In this document: in pieces, positions 7,677 through 16,037 of the stretch
Layout: each line of letters begins with the position of its first letter
How positions within the stretch are numbered: the stretch's first letter is position 1
DNA from: Thiodubiliella sp900128405
Lineage (GTDB): Bacteria; Pseudomonadota; Gammaproteobacteria; PS1; Pseudothioglobaceae
Direction of reading: 5' to 3'
DNA: 64,000 nt
NCBI GenBank assembly: GCA_963682085.1
Contig: OY821614.1
Location: 496,001-560,000 of the forward strand
Translations under genes and position numbers: made by a program
The notes under the pieces: generated by a model
Databases searched by the model: none
Seen by the model: the letters and a program-made list of their open reading frames with translations, nothing else
Told to the model about the DNA's origin: nothing

Positions 7677-7963
7677 TTTTTTCTTTTTTTTACTCTTGCC
7701 AAGGTTCAACCTTGACAGTAAAGTGAAATCCCCAGTGATTGCATTGTAGGTTATGAGCTCCGATATATTGGTTAATCAATAAGCGATTACAAGGTATTAG
7801 GCAAGATGCACAACAAAAAAAGTCCAAGAGATTATTCTATTAGTGGAAAAATAGGGTAGAATTATGCGATTGTTTTTATAACAATGAAAATTTTGTTTGC
7901 AACGGCGCAGGCAGTTTAACAATGATTGTTAGCAACTAAAATTATTTAAAAAATAGGAGAAAA
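7677..7963. other. Intergenic debris upstream of glnA
   Basis: This 287-base stretch has no full gene. On the minus strand 7690-7839 there is an open tail of about 48 codons ending in WGFHFTVKVEPWQE and a stop, which reads like the C-terminus of a lost gene that I do not recognise. Repeat copy 2 (7864-7914) follows, with the same small ATTGTT/AACAAT dyad as at 5314. The last 50 bases hold the glnA leader with the site AGGAGA. No reverse transcriptase motif was seen here. Confidence 0.5.
7864..7914 (+). repeat. About 50-bp repeat, copy 2 (glnA leader)
   Basis: Second copy of the repeat at 5314-5365, differing by a shorter T run and a few bases. It ends about 50 bases before the glnA ATG. If it holds a glnA promoter or leader element, copy 1 is a misplaced duplicate of it; that is a guess. 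Confidence 0.7.
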
Positions 7964-7964
7964 T

Positions 7965-9380
7965 ATGTCTGCAATAGATGTGATGAAGATGATAAAAGAT
8001 AACGAGGTGAAATTTATTGATTTTCGTTTTACTGATACTATAGGTAAGGAACAGCATGTAAGTGTTCCAGCCCACACCATTGATAGTGAAAAATTAGAAG
8101 AGGGTCAGATGTTTGATGGCTCTTCAATCGCTGGCTGGAAGCCAATTAATGAATCAGATATGATTATGAAGCCAGATACAACAACGGCAGTTTTGGATCC
8201 ATTTACTGAGGAATCTACTTTGAACATTACTTGCGATATTATTGAATCAAATGATATGAAGGGTTATGAAAAAGACCCTCGTTCTATCGCTAAACGCGCC
8301 GAAAATTATTTAAATGAAACAGGGGTCGGTGACACTGCTTATTTTGGCAATGAGCCAGAATTTTTTGTTTTTGATAATGTAAAGTGGGACACAGGTTTTG
8401 GTTTAGGTAAAGCATTTTATGAAATTCATTCTGAAGAGGCAGACTGGGAGTCTGGTTCTGACTTTGAAGGTGGTAATAAAGGACATCGCCCTAGGATTAA
8501 AGGAGGGTATTTTCCAGTTCCTCCTGTGGATTCATTACATGATTTGCGTTCGCAAATGTGTTTAGCCATTGAAGAAATGGGAGTAACGACTGAGGTGCAT
8601 CACCATGAAGTGGGTACGGCAGGTCAATGTGAAATCGGTGCCTTGTTTAACACATTGGTAAAAAAAGCAGATGAGACTCAAATCTTAAAATACTGCATTC
8701 ACAATGTGGCACACATTTACGGTAAAACAGCAACTTTTATGCCTAAGCCAATTGCAGTTGATAATGGTAATGGTATGCATGTTCACCAGTCAATTTCCAA
8801 AGATGGTAAAAACTTATTTGATGGTGATGAATACGGTAAGTTAAGTCAAATGGCACTTTACTATATTGGTGGTATTATTAAGCACGCTCAAGCGCTGAAT
8901 GCCTTTACCAACTCTTCCACCAACTCTTACAAGCGTTTGGTGCCGGGGTTTGAAGCGCCAGAAATGTTAGCATATTCGGCTAAAAACCGTTCTGCTGCTA
9001 TTCGCATTCCTTTTGTAGCTAATCCAATAGGTCGTCGTATTGAAGTGCGTTTCCCAGATCCAACGGCCAACCCATATCTTGCATTCTCAGCGATGTTAAT
9101 GGCAGGTCTTGATGGTATTAAAAATAAGATTGACCCTGGAAAACCGGGTGATGAAGACTTATATGAATTGAGCGAAAAAGAAAAAGCCTCTATTCCTAAG
9201 GTTTGTAGTTCATTAGATCAGGCACTTGAAGCGCTTGATAAAGACCGTGAGTTTTTAAAGCAAGGTGGCGTGTTTACTGACAATGTAATTGACTCATTTA
9301 TTGAGCTGAAAATGAAAGAGGTAACAGCGTTGCGTGCCTCTCCTCATCCTGTTGAGTTTGATATGTATTATAGTTGTTAA
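7965..9380 (+). CDS. glnA: Glutamine synthetase type I
   Basis: The 471-aa length is that of bacterial GSI-beta. It condenses ammonia and glutamate with ATP and is the main entry of nitrogen into the cell. Seen: FDGSSIAGW near residue 50, the FGNEPEFFVFD metal-binding block near 125, HHHEVGTAGQCEIG near 210, the ATP-binding FMPKP, the NRSAAIRIP block near 340 and EVRFPDPTANPYLAF near 362. Tyr400 in DLYEL lies where the adenylylated tyrosine of enteric GlnA is found, so control by GlnE is likely. AGGAGA precedes the ATG. A strong terminator follows; no ntrBC is adjacent. Confidence 0.97.
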   Translation: MSAIDVMKMIKDNEVKFIDFRFTDTIGKEQHVSVPAHTIDSEKLEEGQMFDGSSIAGWKPINESDMIMKPDTTTAVLDPFTEESTLNITCDIIESNDMKGYEKDPRSIAKRAENYLNETGVGDTAYFGNEPEFFVFDNVKWDTGFGLGKAFYEIHSEEADWESGSDFEGGNKGHRPRIKGGYFPVPPVDSLHDLRSQMCLAIEEMGVTTEVHHHEVGTAGQCEIGALFNTLVKKADETQILKYCIHNVAHIYGKTATFMPKPIAVDNGNGMHVHQSISKDGKNLFDGDEYGKLSQMALYYIGGIIKHAQALNAFTNSSTNSYKRLVPGFEAPEMLAYSAKNRSAAIRIPFVANPIGRRIEVRFPDPTANPYLAFSAMLMAGLDGIKNKIDPGKPGDEDLYELSEKEKASIPKVCSSLDQALEALDKDREFLKQGGVFTDNVIDSFIELKMKEVTALRASPHPVEFDMYYSC

Positions 9381-9400
9381 ACTAGTTTAAGTTTTAACTC

Positions 9401-9431
9401 AAAAAAGCCGTGCAATTGCACGGCTTTTTTT
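9401..9431 (+). terminator. Rho-independent terminator of glnA
   Basis: AAAAGCCGTGCAATTGCACG and GCTTTTTTT form a perfect self-complementary stem (AAAGCCGTGCAATTGCACGGCTTT) followed by a T run, twenty bases after the glnA stop. Because the stem is symmetrical with A and T tracts it could work both ways. Confidence 0.9.
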
Positions 9432-9448
9432 GTATCTAGGAGGTTGCA

Positions 9449-9556
9449 ATACCATTTTTAAAGAATAATCCCATTAAATCTTCACAGTATTTTTATCAAG
9501 CAAACTACCATAAAGCTAAGCACTTAGTTAATGGGATTATTTTTTATAAATGGTAT
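9449..9556. mobile_element. 108-bp inverted-repeat element (MITE-like)
   Basis: Left arm 9449-9477 begins ATACCATTT and ends AATAATCCCATTAA. Right arm 9528-9556 is its imperfect complement, TTAATGGGATTATTTTTTAT then AAATGGTAT. The arms are 29 bases around a 50-base centre with no ORF. The size, paired ends and intergenic position (between the glnA terminator and bioB) suit a non-autonomous MITE; folded RNA could also act as a second terminator. Its ends differ from the GACCTTTG family elsewhere in the window. Confidence 0.6.
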
Positions 9557-9590
9557 AAAATAGCAAAAATTATTGGTGATGAGATAACTT

Positions 9591-10544
9591 ATGAAAGAAT
9601 TGAGAAATGATTGGACATTAACAGAAGTTGAGGCTTTATTTACACTGCCTTTTAACGATTTATTGCTTCAAGCACACACGATTCATAGAGAAAATTTCGA
9701 TCCAAATCAGGTGCAAGTAAGTTCTTTGTTAAATATTAAAACGGGTGCCTGTCCAGAAGATTGCTCGTATTGCTCGCAAAGTTCTAAATATGACACAGGT
9801 TTGGAGCGAGAAAAATTAATGGAAATTGATGTGGTGCTTGAACAGGCACAAGAGGCAAAAAATAAAGGGGCAACTCGTTTTTGTATGGGTGCTGCGTGGC
9901 GTAATCCGACTGATAAAAGTTTGGATAAAGTTATCCCTATGATTCAAGGCGTTAAGGCCATGGGAATGGAAACTTGTGTTACTTTAGGGATGTTGACGCA
10001 AACACAAGCATTTACTTTAAAAGAGGCGGGGTTGGATTATTACAATCATAACATTGACACTTCAAAAGAAAACTACTCAAATGTGATTACCACACGCAAT
10101 TTTCAAGACCGACTGGATACTTTAGAGTCTGTGCAAAATGCTGATATTCATGTATGTAGTGGTGGTATTTTAGGTTTAGGCGAAGGGCAAACTGATAGAG
10201 CATCTATGTTGCGTTCGCTAGCAAATTTAACACAGCATCCAGACAGCGTGCCACTCAATCTTTTGGTGCCAATTCCTGGTACACCATTCGAGAAAGTTGC
10301 ACCACCAACAGAAAGTGAATTTGTTCGCACCATTGCAGTGGCACGCATTATGATGCCAAAATCAATGGTGCGCTTATCGGCAGGACGCACCGAGATGGGT
10401 GAGGCAATGCAAGCACTGTGTTTTTTTGCAGGTGCAAATTCTATTTTTTATGGCGAGCAATTGTTAACAACAGACAATCCAGACACCAATGCCGACCAAA
10501 TTCTGTTTAAAAGATTGGGGATTAACCAAGCACCTTTGGCGTAA
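9591..10544 (+). CDS. bioB: Biotin synthase
   Basis: The 317-aa protein is a radical-SAM enzyme that inserts sulfur into dethiobiotin in the last step of biotin synthesis. The SAM cluster cysteines are Cys54, Cys58 and Cys61 in GACPEDCSYCSQ. Further family blocks are RFCMGAAWRNP near 100, YNHNIDTS near 152, ICSGGI-type (VCSGGILGLGEG) near 188 and VRLSAGRTEM near 260, the latter with the arginine that ligates the [2Fe-2S] cluster. It stands alone; bioF, bioC and bioD are not in the window. The stop is seven bases from the convergent murG stop. Confidence 0.96.
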   Translation: MKELRNDWTLTEVEALFTLPFNDLLLQAHTIHRENFDPNQVQVSSLLNIKTGACPEDCSYCSQSSKYDTGLEREKLMEIDVVLEQAQEAKNKGATRFCMGAAWRNPTDKSLDKVIPMIQGVKAMGMETCVTLGMLTQTQAFTLKEAGLDYYNHNIDTSKENYSNVITTRNFQDRLDTLESVQNADIHVCSGGILGLGEGQTDRASMLRSLANLTQHPDSVPLNLLVPIPGTPFEKVAPPTESEFVRTIAVARIMMPKSMVRLSAGRTEMGEAMQALCFFAGANSIFYGEQLLTTDNPDTNADQILFKRLGINQAPLA

Positions 10545-10551
10545 ACCTTGT

Positions 10552-11562
10552 TTATTGGTGATATAAATAGTTGCTAATCACCTCTGTTGCATCAGGTTTG
10601 GCGAGTTTTTTTGCATTCTTACTCATGGTGGTGAGTTTTTCGGTATCAAGTGCCGCCAGTGTTGAGGTTAATAATTTAATACTTAACATTTGTTGTTCAA
10701 TCAAAATACCAGCACCATTGTCGGCTAAAATTTTCGCGTTATGAAATTGATGATTGTCAATCGCATGAGGCAAAGGAATCAAAATACTGGGTTTGGCTGA
10801 GCACATTAATTCTGACACTGTCATCGCTCCAGAGCGACACAAAACTACATCTGCCCATGCGTAGGCATCTGCCATATCGTCAATAAACGCTGTTATTTTT
10901 GCATTTTTGTTTTTATACTGGGCTTTAACATTGTCCAAATGCTGTTTACCCGTTTGGTGCCAAATTTCAATATCAATATTTAATTGACTGACAATATCGT
11001 TAATAGGTTTAGAACCGAGGCTACCACCAATAATCAGTAAGTTGAGTTTTTTGTTATTGTTATTATTCTCTTTAGGCGTAAATAACACAGGATTACCAGT
11101 GGTTATAGCATCATCAAATGCACCATCAAACGCTTGAAAAGTTTGGGTGGCAATTTTAGATAGCATTTTATTGGTAGTACCGGGGATTGAATTTTGCTCA
11201 TGAATAACCAAGGGAATGCGTAAAGCCCAAGCAACCACGCCACCGATACCTGAAGCAAAGCCACCCATGCCTAAGACTGCAGTAGGTTTGACTTTGAGAA
11301 AGACACGCAAGGTTTGCAAGGCTGCAAGCGACAGAGAGAAGGGGGCTTTAATAAGCGTGAACGGGCTTTTGCCACGCAGTCCAACAGCATTAACACTGTG
11401 AATTTTGATATTGTGCTTAGGCACCAGTGTATTCTCCATACCGTGTTTTGAGCCAAGCCATTCGACATTAACCGAATGGGCTTTGAGTGCTTTGGCAATC
11501 GCCAAGGCGGGAAAAATATGTCCGCCAGTGCCACCTGCCATTATTAGAATGGTTTTAGACAT
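10552..11562 (-). CDS. murG: UDP-GlcNAc:undecaprenyl-pyrophosphoryl-MurNAc-pentapeptide GlcNAc transferase
   Basis: The 336-aa GT-B glycosyltransferase makes lipid II from lipid I on the inner face of the cytoplasmic membrane. The N-terminal glycine-rich loop MAGGTGGHIFPALAIA (residues 8-23), the GGFASG loop near 100, VIHEQNS near 120, GGSLGSKPIN near 178 and the HAIDNHQFHNA donor site near 272 are all present. It follows ftsW on the minus strand with an eight-base overlap, so the two are translationally coupled. The rest of the division/cell-wall cluster is not around it. Confidence 0.96.
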   Translation of the reverse strand: MSKTILIMAGGTGGHIFPALAIAKALKAHSVNVEWLGSKHGMENTLVPKHNIKIHSVNAVGLRGKSPFTLIKAPFSLSLAALQTLRVFLKVKPTAVLGMGGFASGIGGVVAWALRIPLVIHEQNSIPGTTNKMLSKIATQTFQAFDGAFDDAITTGNPVLFTPKENNNNNKKLNLLIIGGSLGSKPINDIVSQLNIDIEIWHQTGKQHLDNVKAQYKNKNAKITAFIDDMADAYAWADVVLCRSGAMTVSELMCSAKPSILIPLPHAIDNHQFHNAKILADNGAGILIEQQMLSIKLLTSTLAALDTEKLTTMSKNAKKLAKPDATEVISNYLYHQ

Positions 11563-12694
11563 AGTGTTTTCGCTTAGTTGAATCTGCTTTATTTTCCATA
11601 TTAATTCTCAGTAACAACGCCATAGAAATGAGAGCAAATATCATACTTGAGCCACCATAACTAACCAATGGTAAAGTAAATCCTTTGGGCGGAATTAAGC
11701 CAAGATTCATGGCAATATTAACACTAAATTGCATACTCAGCCAAGTGCAAATACCAAAACCAACATACGAACTGTATCTGCGGTTATCTTTGAGTGCTTC
11801 TCTGGCGATTTTAAAGCCTTTGAGTATAATATAAGTAAAAGTAGAAATAACAAATAGCATACCAATAATGCCAATTTCCTCGCCAATAACCGCAAAAATC
11901 ATATCGGTATGTGGCTCAGGTAACTTGGTATATTTTTGAATACTATTGCCCAGTCCCACACCAGTCCAATCGCCTCTAGCAATGCCAACGAGTGCTTGTT
12001 TGGTTTGCCACACCTTATCAGAATGATTGAGCCACAAGTCCTCTCGCCAAAAGGAAGTAAAGCGCTCAACTCGATTTGGGTTTAAGGAAATGAGACTAAT
12101 AACCGATAAAATAATAACCCCACCAACAATAAATAACTGCTTTAAATAAACACCAGCAGCAAGCAACATTGACAATACAGTTGCCACGACAATAATGGTT
12201 GCACCAAAGTCAGATTCAAGTAATAACAATATACCTGGGATGGAAATAATTACCAAAACTTTGAAAAACCCTAGCCAAGGATGTTTTAAATCTTTTTCTT
12301 GCTCAACCAAAAAACCAGCAGTGAATAAAATAATGACTATTTTTAAAATTTCAGAAGGCTGTAGCCTGAATGCCACTAAATCAATCCAGCGTGTGGATCC
12401 GTTAATGGTTTTACCTATTGGTGAAAAAACTACTGCTAGTAATACAATGGTAATCAAGAAAAGCCAATAACGATTGTCTTTGTAAAAAGACAAAGGGACT
12501 TTAAGCACAAAAAAACCCAAAAACATACCGAATGTAATATAGACAGCCTGATTAATGGCTTTGCTATAATTGCCAAAATGCCCAATAGAAGCGGAAGATG
12601 ACAATATCCAGCCAAAGATTATCAGTGCCAAAATGGCAAAAAGTAAATTTTTATCAGGCAATTGAGCGGTTTTATTGAATATTTTTGAGAACAT
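11555..12694 (-). CDS. ftsW: Peptidoglycan glycosyltransferase FtsW (SEDS family)
   Basis: A 379-aa polytopic membrane protein of the SEDS family. It has about ten hydrophobic segments, with SSSASIGHFGNYSKA after helix one, the STRWIDL loop near 115, the SDFGATIIV motif near 180 (catalytic Asp region) and IPPKGFTLPLVSYGGSSM near 337. FtsW polymerises lipid II at the septum together with FtsI. The gene is first of an ftsW-murG pair and diverges from ybiT across 116 bases. RodA is the paralogue, but the linkage to murG favours FtsW. Confidence 0.92.
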   Translation of the reverse strand: MFSKIFNKTAQLPDKNLLFAILALIIFGWILSSSASIGHFGNYSKAINQAVYITFGMFLGFFVLKVPLSFYKDNRYWLFLITIVLLAVVFSPIGKTINGSTRWIDLVAFRLQPSEILKIVIILFTAGFLVEQEKDLKHPWLGFFKVLVIISIPGILLLLESDFGATIIVVATVLSMLLAAGVYLKQLFIVGGVIILSVISLISLNPNRVERFTSFWREDLWLNHSDKVWQTKQALVGIARGDWTGVGLGNSIQKYTKLPEPHTDMIFAVIGEEIGIIGMLFVISTFTYIILKGFKIAREALKDNRRYSSYVGFGICTWLSMQFSVNIAMNLGLIPPKGFTLPLVSYGGSSMIFALISMALLLRINMENKADSTKRKHYV

Positions 12695-12810
12695 AAGTGT
12701 AAGTAAATAAATTTGATTGCTATTTATACCTTAAATTCAAATGATTAGTTAAGATTTTAATGAACCTTATGGGATAATGCTCGTTTTGTAAAAAAACAAC
12801 TAACAAACTT

Positions 12811-14397
12811 ATGATTTCTACTGCTAATATTACCATGCAATTTGGTGAAAAACCTTTATTTGAAAATATTTCTATCAAATTTGCCGATGGCAACCGTTAT
12901 GGCTTGATTGGTGCAAATGGTTGTGGAAAATCAACCTTTATGAAGATTTTAACAGGCGAATTGGCACCCACGCAAGGCACAGTTCATATTAGTGATGGCG
13001 AGCGATTAGGCATTCTTCGCCAAGACCAATTTGCTTTTGAAGATTTTCGTGTGGTTGATGCCGTGATTATGGGACATAGTGAATTATGGAAAATTAAGCA
13101 AGAAAGAGACCGTATTTACGCTTTACCAGAAATGAGCGAAGCAGATGGCACCAAAGTGGCAGAATTAGAGATGGAATTTGCCGAAATGGATGGCTATATG
13201 GCAGAATCTTCCGCTAGTGAATTGCTACTAGGCTTAGACATTCCCGAAGACCAGCATTATGGCTTAATGAGCGAAATTGCCCCCGGTTGGAAACTTCGTG
13301 TGTTGTTAGCACAGGCTTTATTCTCTGATCCTGAAATTTTATTATTAGACGAGCCAACTAACAACTTAGACATTAATTCAATTCGCTGGCTAGAAGGTAT
13401 ATTAAAAGCCCGAAAAGCCACGATGGTTATTATTTCACACGATAGACATTTTTTAAACGGCGTTTGCACACATATGTCGGATTTAGATTATGGCGCACTA
13501 AAAACCTTCCCTGGTAATTATGACGACTTTATGATTGCAGCAACGGCTATTCAAGAAAAAATGCAGACTGATAACGCTAAGAAAGAAGCAAAAATGAAGG
13601 AACTCAAGCATTTTGTCTCTCGTTTTTCAGCCAATGCCTCTAAGTCCAAACAAGCGACTTCACGCCTAAAACAACTTGATAAGATTGTTTTAGACGATAT
13701 GCGTCCTTCATCGAGAGTTAGTCCTTATATTGATTTTAAACAAGACAAAACACTGCATCGCAATCTTATTGAAGTAGAAGGCCTGTCTAAAAGTTTTGGT
13801 GATTTATCTGTATTAAAAGACATTAACTTTATTTTTGAAGTTGGCCAACGCGTTGCCATTATCGGGCAAAACGGTGTTGGAAAAACCACACTATTACGCA
13901 CACTGATTGGCGAAATTAAAGCCGACAAAGGCAAGATTAAATGGAGTGAAAATGTCAATATTGGCTATTATGCACAAGACCACAGTGCCGATTTTGAAGA
14001 AGATATGAGTGTCTTAGACTGGATGGCACAATTCAAAAAACCCAACCAAGAAATCCAAGATATGCGTGCCGTTCTAGGCAAAATGTTATTCGGTAAAAAT
14101 GACATTGATAAAAGCATTAAATCCCTTTCTGGTGGTGAAAAAGGCAGGATGTTATTCGGCAAATTAATGCTACAAAATCCTAATGTTTTAGTTATGGACG
14201 AACCTACTAACCACTTAGATATGGAGTCCATTGAGGCACTCAATTTGGCACTAGAAAATTATGAAGGCACCTTGATTTTTGTTAGTCACGACAGAGAATT
14301 TGTCTCATCACTATCCACCAAAATTGTAGAATTAACAGAAACAGGCACTAATTATTATGCTGGTAATTACGAAGATTATTTAAAAACACAAAAGTAA
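12811..14397 (+). CDS. ybiT: ABC-F family ATPase, YbiT type
   Basis: The 528-aa soluble protein has two ABC domains and no membrane segments. First Walker A GANGCGKST near residue 34, signature region degenerate (LMSEIAPGWKLRVLLAQ), Walker B LLLDEPTNNLDI near 185. Second Walker A GQNGVGKTT near 352, signature SLSGGEKGR near 440, Walker B LVMDEPTNHLD near 464. The missing LSGGQ in the first half and near-equal length to E. coli YbiT (530 aa) support that subgroup over EttA or Uup. ABC-F proteins act on ribosomes; the exact role of YbiT is not well defined. Confidence 0.9.
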   Translation: MISTANITMQFGEKPLFENISIKFADGNRYGLIGANGCGKSTFMKILTGELAPTQGTVHISDGERLGILRQDQFAFEDFRVVDAVIMGHSELWKIKQERDRIYALPEMSEADGTKVAELEMEFAEMDGYMAESSASELLLGLDIPEDQHYGLMSEIAPGWKLRVLLAQALFSDPEILLLDEPTNNLDINSIRWLEGILKARKATMVIISHDRHFLNGVCTHMSDLDYGALKTFPGNYDDFMIAATAIQEKMQTDNAKKEAKMKELKHFVSRFSANASKSKQATSRLKQLDKIVLDDMRPSSRVSPYIDFKQDKTLHRNLIEVEGLSKSFGDLSVLKDINFIFEVGQRVAIIGQNGVGKTTLLRTLIGEIKADKGKIKWSENVNIGYYAQDHSADFEEDMSVLDWMAQFKKPNQEIQDMRAVLGKMLFGKNDIDKSIKSLSGGEKGRMLFGKLMLQNPNVLVMDEPTNHLDMESIEALNLALENYEGTLIFVSHDREFVSSLSTKIVELTETGTNYYAGNYEDYLKTQK

Positions 14398-14431
14398 ATA
14401 AAATGAAATTGGGTTTTCTTGCAGGTGTAAA

Positions 14432-14474
14432 CAGTTTGGCGGAAACTGCAATTGCTTGAAAAATCGTTCAAGCA
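14432..14474 (+). terminator. Two hairpins after ybiT
   Basis: CAGTTT/AAACTG (14432-14448) and TGCTTGAA/TTCAAGCA (14453-14474) are adjacent perfect stems located 35 bases after the ybiT stop. No long T run follows the second stem directly (TACTATTTT), so they are weak terminator candidates. A 30-codon open frame at 14528-14620 lies beyond; it has no recognisable content. Confidence 0.4.
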
Positions 14475-14623
14475 TACTATTTTGAGAATATAATCAATCA
14501 AAAAATACTTTGATAAAAAATTGAATTATGAGAGAAACGATAAAATTTGAGAATACTGAATATCCAATTAAAAAAGTTGATTTTCCTTGTGGGTGTATGA
14601 TTATGAGCCTTGATCGTTAGCTA

Positions 14624-15400
14624 ATGGCAATTATAAAACCAACAGTTAATCGTTTTATTGACAGAGGTGGCTTTGATTCTGCGGCGATATTGTCGTTTTC
14701 TACTTTGTTTGCGATTGTGCCGGGGTTGGCGGTAGGGTTGGGCGTGTTTTCTCTTTCGCCTTATTTTTTAGAATTGCAGCAGTATTTGGAGCAATTTTTA
14801 TTCACTCAACTTTTACCAAAAAACCATGAAATAGTAGAAAATTATGTTCAGCAGTTTGTTACTCATGCACAAGAGCTAAAGGGCTTTACTTTTGTATTTT
14901 TATTGACAACAGTGGTCTTTTTATTGTCTACAATCGACAAACGAATTAATTTAATTTGGCACGACGAGCATCGTCGTCATTGGATGCAAAGTTTGGTGTC
15001 TTACCTGTTGGTTTTGTTTATTGGGCCAATTCTTGTTGGTGCTTCGTTGCTTGTGAGTTCTTTGGTGATGGCGTTGACATTTTTTAATCAATTGTCTGTA
15101 GCACCGTATATGACGACTTTGGTAACATTAGCCTTATCTAGCTTGGGTTTTTCGATTTTGTATTATGCCACTCCACTGAAAAAAGTGCGATTTATTAATG
15201 CATTTAAGGCTGGTGTGATGGCAACGCTTGGTTTGGAAATAATCAAATATGCTTTGTTTGTTTATATTCAATATTTTTCCGTTTATGAATTAATTTATGG
15301 CACATTGTCTGTTTTAATGTTGTTAATGTTGTGGATTTATTTGGCGTGGATAATCGTATTATTGGGTGCTAGTTTTTGTTATTGTCTTGAAAGTAAATAG
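14624..15400 (+). CDS. YihY family inner membrane protein
   Basis: A 258-aa protein with five or six membrane segments and the family's N-terminal FIDRGGFDSAAILSFSTLFA region, followed by LVVLSTIDKRINLIWH-like sequence (FLLSTIDKRINLIWHDEHRR near 102) and the C-terminal LYGTLSVLMLLMLWIYLAW-type block (YGTLSVLMLLMLWIYLAW near 224). The family was once called RNase BN by mistake; its real function is unknown. It lies upstream of the riboflavin genes by 38 bases on the same strand and might be co-transcribed with them. Confidence 0.85.
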   Translation: MAIIKPTVNRFIDRGGFDSAAILSFSTLFAIVPGLAVGLGVFSLSPYFLELQQYLEQFLFTQLLPKNHEIVENYVQQFVTHAQELKGFTFVFLLTTVVFLLSTIDKRINLIWHDEHRRHWMQSLVSYLLVLFIGPILVGASLLVSSLVMALTFFNQLSVAPYMTTLVTLALSSLGFSILYYATPLKKVRFINAFKAGVMATLGLEIIKYALFVYIQYFSVYELIYGTLSVLMLLMLWIYLAWIIVLLGASFCYCLESK

Positions 15401-15438
15401 CGTAAAATCAACGCACTTATAAAAACATCAATTTTTTT

Positions 15439-16035
15439 ATGTTCACGGGTATTATTCAAGTCATTGGTCAAATAAAAACTAAAACCATGCATGAAAAAGG
15501 TGCAGTGTTTGGTTTTGTATCAAATGCCTTGGATTTTTCCACTGTTGAAATTGGCGATAGTATTGCGGTAAATGGCGTGTGTTTAACGGCAATTGAGGTT
15601 AGTGGTAATGGTTTTTCCGCAGATGTGTCGCAGGAAACGCTAGAGTGTTCTATTTTTGGTGTTTTATCGGTGAACGATGTTGTTAATCTTGAAAAGGCGT
15701 TAAGATTAAACCAAGGTATTGATGGGCATTTGGTTAGCGGGCATGTGGATGGGCAGGGCAAAGTAGTAGATAAAATTACCGAAGGAAAGTCAGTGCGTTT
15801 TAAAATTAATGTGCCACAGTCTTTGGTAAAATATATCGCTAGAAAAGGCTCAATTACCGTGAATGGCGTTAGTTTGACGGTCAATAGCATTGAAGAAAAT
15901 GAGTTTGACATTAATATCGTGCCACATACGCTCAGTGTAACGACATTAGGGCAGTTGACCATAGGCGATGTGCTAAATTTGGAAGTTGATATTATTGCCC
16001 GACATCTTGAACAATTAATTAAAAATAAAGAATAA
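15439..16035 (+). CDS. ribE: Riboflavin synthase, alpha chain
   Basis: The 198-aa protein consists of two lumazine-binding repeats. Repeat 1 starts MFTGIIQVIGQI and contains VNGVCLTAIE near 44; repeat 2 starts DGHLVSGHVDGQG near 94 and contains ITVNGVSLTVN near 138. It dismutates two 6,7-dimethyl-8-ribityllumazine molecules into riboflavin. It heads a compact ribE-ribB-ribH-nusB run with gaps of 2 to 5 bases. No room or conserved structure for an FMN riboswitch is seen in the 38-base leader. Named ribC in some organisms. Confidence 0.95.
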   Translation: MFTGIIQVIGQIKTKTMHEKGAVFGFVSNALDFSTVEIGDSIAVNGVCLTAIEVSGNGFSADVSQETLECSIFGVLSVNDVVNLEKALRLNQGIDGHLVSGHVDGQGKVVDKITEGKSVRFKINVPQSLVKYIARKGSITVNGVSLTVNSIEENEFDINIVPHTLSVTTLGQLTIGDVLNLEVDIIARHLEQLIKNKE

Positions 16036-16037
16036 AA

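Noticed and set aside
10552..12694. ftsW-murG as part of an intact division/cell-wall cluster
   Set aside because: Only these two genes are adjacent; bioB and ybiT flank them, so the cluster is split.
14528..14620. 30-codon ORF upstream of the yihY-family gene
   Set aside because: It has no recognisable motif and no clear site; kept only as a remark in the hairpin entry.
15401..15438. FMN riboswitch before ribE
   Set aside because: The gap is 38 bases, too short for the aptamer, and no conserved core was seen.
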